Assembly (NCBI RefSeq): GCF_000002075.1
Contig: NW_004797307.1
Coordinates: 628,811 to 692,810 of the forward strand
DNA length: 64,000 nucleotides
Reading direction: 5' to 3'
From: Aplysia californica
Taxonomy: Eukaryota; Mollusca; Gastropoda; Aplysiida; Aplysiidae
Each line of letters opens with the position of its first letter. The stretch's first letter is position 1. The notes below the pieces were generated by a model that made no database searches, was not told the DNA's origin, and saw only the letters and a program-made list of their open reading frames with translations. Position numbers and translations under genes: made by a program. Below are positions 46,301 to 55,300 of the stretch, piece after piece.

Positions 46301-49300
46301 CTGTGACTAAGACTGGCTGATTTATTGACAGGGGCAAGTTTGTAAATTTGGAGAACATGTCTTGCAAAATCAAACCTGGCTGTAAGGAACATCCACCATG
46401 GCCTGGAGGTATATGTACCAAGTGCCAGCCAAATGCTGTGACTCTCAACAGACAAGTAGGTGCTTTTTGAAGAAATTCAGATTCTTGGTTTGTCCGTTGT
46501 GAAGTTGTTAATACGGGGTGCCCACTACAGATGAGATCGGCTGATCGCCCAACTCGATCGCCTCAAAAACAAACGTGTTTGTTTTCAGTTTCGGGCGATC
46601 GGCCCGATCCAGCCGTAGTGGGCACCCTGTATAAGCGATAAAATCAGACTCACGCTATGAATTGATGTTGTCCAGATGACATTCAGACAGTCCTTAGTTG
46701 AGTGTTTTCAGAAAAAGAGAATTGGCTTATCTTACAGAGTAGTCTTTGATGTTTCTCTGTAAAGATTTAATAAATGTCTGATTGTTTTTAAAGACCTAAG
46801 GAAAAACAAAGCAAATATCTAAATTCAAAATTTGGAAAATTATCATGAAGCAAATTGACAATCTTTTCTACTTGCCTGCAATCAAAAACATTTTTGTCAG
46901 TTGATGTAGAGTCCATAATTGTTGCTCTTTCATATAACTTCTTTATTTATTTAACACTTTGCCGCCTCATCTCAATGATCGGCGACGTTTTCCTACACAA
47001 TTTCTTAGAATTTTCTCCAAAATGCCTTTACCTTTGATGGCAAGAGTTTTTACTATATGTGAGCTTTGTGTTGGCAAAGTGTTAAAAAAAGAAAATGTTG
47101 ATGCAAGCTATTTTCCATTTGTTTCTCAGGAATACAGACATGTTGACAACATCATGTTCGAGAACCCGGCAGTTGCTGACAGATTCCTCAACTACTGGCG
47201 CCAGTCTGGAAGCCAACGCATCGGTATCTTGTTTGGTCGATATGAGATGTTCAAAGAAGTGCCATTAGGAATCAGGGCCAAAGTTGCTGCCATCTACGAA
47301 CCGCCACAAGTAAGGGAAATGATTTCATCGTACAGTTTGTTGTTAGTGTGATACAAAAGGTTTTTGCTTTGGTTCACTAGAAGATTGGTTCGAAGAGTTC
47401 GTTTTTTTCTTTCTTTTTGGTTGTTTTGTTTTGGGGTATTTTTTATATATATAATTTTTTCCGGGGGGGGGGGGGGTGAGCTAGTTCCTGAGATGTATGC
47501 AAACCAAGGACCAGAGATCAGTGCTTTTCAGTATTTGCACTGCTTTTTTCGAGAAGTGACATAAGTCTGTTAGCGTTTCATCAAACCCAGACAAAGGGAA
47601 CAAACCAAAAACGACCCGCTCTGGACGTGAGCAAAGTCCATATGTGAGGCTGATCCTTGATTTCATGGTTTCAAGTGGCACTTATGACCAATAAAGCATA
47701 TCCTAGACTGGTTGCTAGCCTATCGCAGGTTTTGACAAGGCTGTTGCAGGTCTCATGCTAGCCTGTTGTGCAGGTTTTGCACTGGCTTGTTGTAGGTTTA
47801 AATCCCAAATAAGACTCAAGCTTTTCGAGAAATTGACTCTCCTGTCTCTTTGTGGAAACCACAGAAGCGTTTTATTAGGATTTAGATACCACCAGGGTTC
47901 CCACAGGGTCGGGAAATCGGGAAAAAGTCGGGAATTTTGAGATAGGTTGGAAAAAAGTCGGGAATTTGTGATGGGTCGGTAAGTCGGGAAAGTATAGGCC
48001 CTGTGTAATGTGCAGCTATCTAGACTGTATGGTTGATGAATCCTAAAGAGGAAACGTAATTGAACCGCTGTGACGGAAGTGTATGTGTGACACTGAGGCT
48101 CGATCGGGAAGAATCAAGATCTGCTTTTGTTACCGCCCAGAAATTTTCCGGTAATAGTCTGATAGATAAGGCAGCATTTTGTAACATGCAGGTTGTGCAT
48201 TATGAACGCTGTGTCGCCTTGAAAATAAATCAATATTAAAAATTGCCCTCTGCTGTCGCTTGTGGAAAAAAAAAAAGAAAAAGAAGTTATACAAGCGTCT
48301 TGACAGGTTCGCCCTCGTGACCGGTCAATGAACCTGTGAGTACTGGCGGTCTGAGCGCTGTGAAGTATAGGACTCCTTTATAAGATACACTCGTGGAAGG
48401 GGATTGGGGGGGGGGGGGAGCTGAAGGCAACGCTAGAGGACAAAAACTGAACTTGGAAGCAAAATTTTAGCATTTTGATTACTACTTTAGAGCTCTCTGC
48501 AAACCGCGCGTTGGTGCAGGCCTTGTGTGGAATCAGGATCCGTCATGCCTTGTTATTGAACTAAAGTGTTCGCGTTTCATTGGATGGGGTGATTGTAATT
48601 TATATCTATATTTTATTAGCTTTCTGTTCAAGATTGGCAGATTTTCAGTGTCACTGCATCTTGCGCTCAAAACAGGATTCATTTTTTTATATAGGGCCTA
48701 TAGTTTGTTATATTGGCTGATATGATGATGGGAAAATATAAATAAGTAAGAACAGACTGAAATACCAAAGTCTCTCAAGATCCCAGTGCCACACTGACAT
48801 GTTAACTGGATATAATGTACCTACATGTGTGTGTGTGTGTATTCACAAACATATACATGTATTATATTAGATATAAATGGAGCACACGCTTTCATTGTTA
48901 TGTAACGTGTTCCTGGAAAATGGATGAGGCCCCTCCCTTGGAAAATTGAGAAGCTGGTTTGGCAGTCACCCAGTATTATAGTCATCTATTGTTTGAAGAC
49001 TATACTACAAAATGTACGTTTGCATTCATTTATAGACATTTTGACTTTTTATCTTTGATAGATTGGCTTTTTTGGGGATCATTCTTGACGCGCAGCGGCC
49101 TGATTTTTCCCTCGAATTGGGGTCTTGAAAAAAATTTGGGGGTCTTGAAACAATTTTCCAGGATTTGGTGGGGACCCTGTGCCACCAGCCTGAGAGTAGT
49201 GGAATGTTATCATCTTTTATTAGGATTTAAATACCACCAACCTGAGAGTAGTGGAATGTTATCATCTTTTATTAGGATTTAGATACCACCAGCCTGAGAG

Positions 49301-52300
49301 TAGAGGAATGTTATCATGGAGTAATTCAAATAGATCTCGTAAGACTTCAACATTAATTCCTTAACATGGGAGAGCTTAGCTCCTGATAGACCCAGCTGGA
49401 GAACAGCAATCACAAATAGCAGCAAATCTTAGGAGTGTTCACGAATAAGAAATGCTGAAGCCAAAAGAAGCCTGTAGGTTGCGCACACCTGCTAGTTGAA
49501 ATTAAGTTTTTAAATGACCAAAATGTGTCAAACTCGTCTCTATTAGAATTGGTCTCATTGACCACAGCAAAAGCCACAAAGTCATCTTAACCTTATTTCT
49601 TTGGGTTCAATCTAAGAAATGTTCTCCTCCGTAGTTGCGCTGGTTATGGTCAGACATTGAGGAATGAACTAGCATTATTGTAAGTGTAAATCTAGTGCAT
49701 GTGAATCAAAAAGAGCTTTGTCATCAGTAGTGTGAATCCTGTGACTTCTGCCAGGTTTTTATGCTTTATCAGAGCTCAAGATTGTACGTTTTCTCAGAGG
49801 TGAAGATTTTTGTACTTTCTTACAGGAAACCTCAGTCAACAGGATTGAGCTCAAACCAGATCCCAACGAGGCCTTGGTACTGGCAGCAGCAGAGAAGATC
49901 GGCCTTCAACCTGTTGGATGGATCTTTACAGATTTAGTCGCTGATGATCTGTCCAAGGGAACTGTGAAGAACTTCAGGGGGAATATAGTGAGTTAAACTA
50001 AGAAAAGAATCTAAACATATTGGCATAATGGCTTTGAACATCATGCCCTCACTGGAATGTAGAAGGCAAAAGAGGCAGAGGTCGGCCCAGAATAATTTAC
50101 TTGAAGTACTTGTAGAGATTGGTGATAGGAAAAGACCAGGATAGTGTAGGTTTTTGAAAGCATTCAATTGAGAAGAAGATGATGGCCAATGCCTGTTTCA
50201 GATCTGCCACTTGAAGAAGAAAAATAAATACATTGGTGTGAATTTGTTTTTATTTTATTTTTGTTTGGGTTTCTTCCACTGTTGATCTGTTGTTTGGGGT
50301 CAGAGAGACTGTATTGTCTATTTATTTTGTGGATCGGCATTGGGCATGAGTCTCATTTCTGTCTGCTATATAGAAATATTTCAGTATTGTCCTCATTTTG
50401 GTAAATGTGTCTTAAGCAAAGGTGTGCGTTCTAGTGTTTGAAATTCATGGTTGTTCCACAGACACTCCTGTTTTGTCTGCTTTTTTAAATATTTTTCTCA
50501 GTGTTTCACTGTGTCATGAAGTTACTGGTGATATCAATGACTGAGTACAAGACTCCGACAAATGCCATTTTGCAACATTTGTTGCAGTTTTGCTCTCAGC
50601 CGTCATTATGTAGATTGGCATGTCTCTTTCTATAGGAAGCTTTTGATTGATTGATTTTTTTCAATCTCCCCAGGATTCTCACTTCCTTAGCTCTGAGGAA
50701 TGCATAATGGCAGCAGATTTTCAAAATAAATTTCCCAACCCATGCAGGCTGTCTCCTGACGGACATTTTGGATCTAAATTTGTTACGGTGGTTGTAACGG
50801 GTAAGGAAACTGTTTATCTTTTGGGAGAGGGGTAAAAGTTATGCCTCTTTCTTTTTTTGTTCATTTTTTCAACTCTTCCTCTTTTCATATTGCATTCTTT
50901 GGATGTCTAGTCAATATTGTATGTCAAAAGTCTAAGACTTGTGCTCATATGACCTAAAACAGTTGCAAGCGCCATAAAACTTTTACCAAACTGAAAAATA
51001 CTTGAAAGGTATATCTGAAATGCATGCCTGTCTTATTTCTATGTGAACTATAATGGTTCCTTGTGTATGGTACTCACTTGTCCCTACAAAATTTTTATTT
51101 TCACTGCTGAGATTTCATGAGCAATTATTTAGAATGTGTATAATTTCTCTTGTGAGAACTCTGTGAAATATACTCAATTGTGGATTTAAGTTGAATATAA
51201 GCTGTCAAGCTAGATTTTAGCTTTTATACTATTATAATAATAATAATAATAAGGATTCTACACATTAGATCTAGATTCTAGATTCTATATGGTGCAAACC
51301 AACACATGCAGAAAAATAATTGAACATTAACTGTCAAGTTTTATAGATCTAGCTGTTATACTACTGTTGTGGATGTACAATATCAGTACAAGGGTGAAAG
51401 CATGGCTTTGGATTTATATGGATTAACATAACACTGACAACAGAAAATTGTGTATGCAGTGTATGTTTTTTTCTCTCTTATTTTCTTGTTAAGTTTAGGC
51501 TTGAATAGCCAGAAATGGCATACTTAACATGCCCTGAAACCAAAAAAATCTCAAACGTAAGGGGGGCGCCGTCCCCCTTCAACCCGCTGCCCTGGACCCG
51601 AATATCCTAGAAAAATGACATCAGCTGCTGGAAGCTCTGATTAGTCTCTCAAACCCTGTATTTGTGCATGTTGACTGTATCGTGAAATATGCTGTGGTAA
51701 ACAAAGCACGGTGAGCGGTTGACGGGTGCTCTAGTGTGGTTTGCCTCTTCTTCCCTGTAAAAAAATCTGTTGTCTTGATCTCTCCTTTTTTTGTATATTA
51801 CTTTCCAGTAACACCTCTAATCTTTTGAGTGGTGTTGGTAGCCTTGTAGTTAGTCTACTAGACCTGTAATCCTGAGATTGCAGATTTGAGGGTTAGAGCC
51901 TCAGCTTGGTCCGACGTTGTGTCCTTGGAAAGGGCGGAAAGGCACTTTACACAAATTTCCGTTTTGGCTCTGTCAGAAATGGACATTAAACTTATAGTTC
52001 CCACCTCTTATATATCCTGATAGTGTTGAGGGGGCGTTAAACCTATACCAAGGGGGGCTCTCGTGGCCTAGAGGTTAAGGTGTTGGCCTCTCATTCAAAG
52101 GTCCCGGGTTCGATTCCGGGTAGCGACCAAAAAATTTTCTTCTCTAAAATTGTCTCCTTTCACATCCTTTCCTGATCTCTAACAATGTTCTGTTGTCTGC
52201 TTTCATTTCCACTTTCTGCCCCCACCCCCTCACCTCCTTTGCCCCCTCCTCTGGGCTCCTGACTCTTTCTGCAGCCTTTCTACTGCTACTCCTTGGCTCC

Positions 52301-55300
52301 TCCTAACTGCTGTCTTTCTGCCACACCCCTGATCTTCTGGTAGGAAAGATCTACATCTAGCCTTCTCGGACAAGGGCGAAAAATCTCGGAGGGCCCGTGT
52401 GCAAGTTGCGCACGTTAAAGATCCCTTGGTGGTCTAAAATCGATAAGAGTAGGCTTCGACCGCCACCCGGGCAAAATTCAAAATTTCCTACCAACGAAAA
52501 AGTATTAGGTGTGTCCCGCGCGCTCATATGACCTTATGCAGTTGCGAGCGCCGTAAAACCCTATACTAAACAAACAAACCTATACCATTTCACCATTTCT
52601 AATCTCCGGCGCTTATATGACCTAATTGTGTTGCATGTATCGAAAAATGCTTAGACAAAAAAAAAGCATGTTAACCCTTTTGTTACTTCAGGTGATAACG
52701 ACAATCAGATCCACTTTGAGGGCTACCAGGTGTCCAACCAGTGTATGGCTCTTGTCAGAGATGACTGCTTGCTGCCCACTAAAGACGTGCCACAGCTGGG
52801 CTATGTCAAGGAGTCTAGCAATGAGCAGTATGTCCCAGATGTCTTCTATAAGGTGAACATAAGTTACTTACATATTTTGTTGGGTTTTTTAAAAACACAT
52901 TACACCCTAAGGGCCTGGACGGGAAGTCCATTCCTAGATTCTAAGCAAGGGGAAGGAACCCACCTCCCGTGAATACAAGCGTTTAAAAAACACATTTTAA
53001 AAATACTAAACAAATTCCAAAAATCCTGAAAAAATAAGTTATAAAGAAAAATGAAAGTTGTTTCAGAAAAATATAACTTTATGGTTGCGCAGACTGTTGG
53101 AAATGTTCTAACTTTAGTTCAATCGGGGTGTCCGACCCGTCACTCTCTCGGTCGGGCCATAAATCTAAATTCTAGATTTTCTACATCTGATCAATCTGAA
53201 TCGCCCCATACTCTTGCTACAACTACAACGTTTTCATCGAAATCTGAGTCCTCTGATTTGTCATATGCTTGTTTTTGCTCAAATCCATCGTTATTTCCTT
53301 TTTCGAACTCAACTGTATCGCTTTTCAACAAGTTGAGACACCTTTGAAGTGTCGGTAAGGCGATTGCACTTCGATCGGCTCTAATACTAAAACTACTGGC
53401 CCGAAAAATTTCGTTTCTGTATCAAACGAAAGAAGAAACCTTTTGGGATAACTATGCAGATCAAAATCTCAGCCCCAGAGTCTCGTGAAGGCGAGACTTC
53501 GTTTCTAAAGATGCTAGGCCGGCGCGGGCGAGTTAGGGTGGACCGCGTAAGGGAATTTGCAGGCAATCCGAGACGAGTTAGGGTGTAATGTGTTAATATA
53601 AGCAACAGGCTTGTTTAGGAGATACGGTGGCTTGTCTGGAGTTTTTTTCCTGTTTTGTTTTCAATATTTTGACCTTCTTGGTTGTTGTAAGTGAAAAATT
53701 TACTGCCTTTTTGTTAAAAACGTTTGCCTGCCTCCCATCCCTTTTCTCTACCTCACATTTGCATTCACAAATGATACTGTGTTTTTGTGGTAGCGTGAAT
53801 GATAGCCTCCCTCTTGTTTTCATCCTGTAGGAAAAAGACAACTATGGAAATGAAGTGACCCAACTTGCACGACCGTTGCCCGTGGAGTATCTTCTGACCA
53901 CACTCCCAGCTGCTTTTGCTTCAGATTTTCATTACACTTTCAAGTCCAACATCCAGAACACTGAAAATTTCCCAGTTGAGAACAGGGAAAATATTGGACA
54001 CAGACAGGTATTCATTTGGAATTTGAGATTTTTTGGCAAAAGGTTTTTAATGTTGCTCACAAGATTAAAGATAGCTCGGTAGGAAAAGTTTACAGTGGTA
54101 CAACAGTGTGTGTTGTGGATGTGCATGGGAAATTATGTGGTCGCTTTTAAGCACAATGGGGCTATCCCGAAATATGCTGTTTTGAGACAATCGAAGATAA
54201 AGTTTTTGGACCCTTGTTCTAAAAGGCAAGAAGAGTTTTCTCTATAAAGAAACAAATATACACACCAATAGAACCAGACTTCTCCTATAGGTAGGTCAAT
54301 GCCCAAGTTTGGTGTAGGTAAAGATTTCTGGAAACCCCTGGTCCTTAAAAGCGACCATATTATCTTCTAGTTTAGTTGTGTTAAAGTGAGTTTTTCAAGA
54401 AATTAGAGGTAAGAAATTGTAATTGTGATTTGGTTTTACGCCTCCATCAACACAATTTGGATCATATAGTAGGCGGGACTGAGAGGGACACTTCCTAGCA
54501 GACAGACTGAGCTACCAGTACTCAATACAAAACCTGTTCACACTCTAATCGAATTCACATCTTCATGCAACGGCGAAGCACCTAAGGACTATACCACAGA
54601 CACCAGTATGTTATATATATTTAATCATTACGGCGAAGCACCTAAGGGCTACACCACACACACCAGTATGTTATATATATTTAATCATTAATATTCTACA
54701 TTGACCTGGGTTGGGTTGTTTTTTTGTGTAATACAAAGACTCTTTGTCGGGCATGCAGGTGTTCATGCAGTTTCTTGTAAGGAAGTTATGTTATCAAACG
54801 CCTCTGTCTGTCTGCCGGGATGCTGTGTCCCAGTCTGCCAATGGTAGCCTACACAGGCAGGATTAAAGCTGCCAGTCTCTTAAACAAACAAAAGTATGTT
54901 GATGTGGGACGTTTAACACTTCCTACTTGTCATATTTAACAATGGTAGATTTATGAATCAAGGCAATTTTTTAAATATTTATATTGTATGTGTCATAAGT
55001 TTGGGTTGCACAGATCATTAAAAATACTTCTTGTGTGAAGTCAGTCCATTTCTTGTCTGCCTATTTACATAAGATTTTAGTATCTCTCAAATTTGTGGGT
55101 ATTTTTCATTAGATGCTCTGAAAGTAGTCATTTGCAATAGGTTTATCAATTTGAGATTCTTCAAATTCTAATTTTCTGAATTTGTCCTCTGTTTGCCAGG
55201 ATTTTGCTGCTTTAACATCATATCTGGAAAAATTTCCACCGAACAAGTTCCTGGAGGCAATGTCTGATTTCCATTTGCTGATGTTCTTGGCCACATCTGA

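Larger units (their letters stand above)
51710..52660 (+). repeat. SINE-like repeat A split by inserted SINEs
   Basis: The left part, 51710-51835, has GGGTGCTCTAGTGTGGTTTG and CAGTAACACCTCTAATCTTT. The right part, 52598-52660, resumes with TCTAATCTCCGGCGCTTATA, TGACCTAATTGTGTTGC. The TCTAATCT at the break is present on both sides, so the 51836-52597 block was inserted here with a short target duplication. Confidence 0.75.

Noticed and set aside
52055-52130. Possible functional tRNA gene
   Set aside because: A and B boxes are excellent, but the acceptor stem does not pair (GCTCTCG against TAGCGAC), the T stem has a mismatch, and the sequence continues into a SINE body found elsewhere. It is a SINE head.
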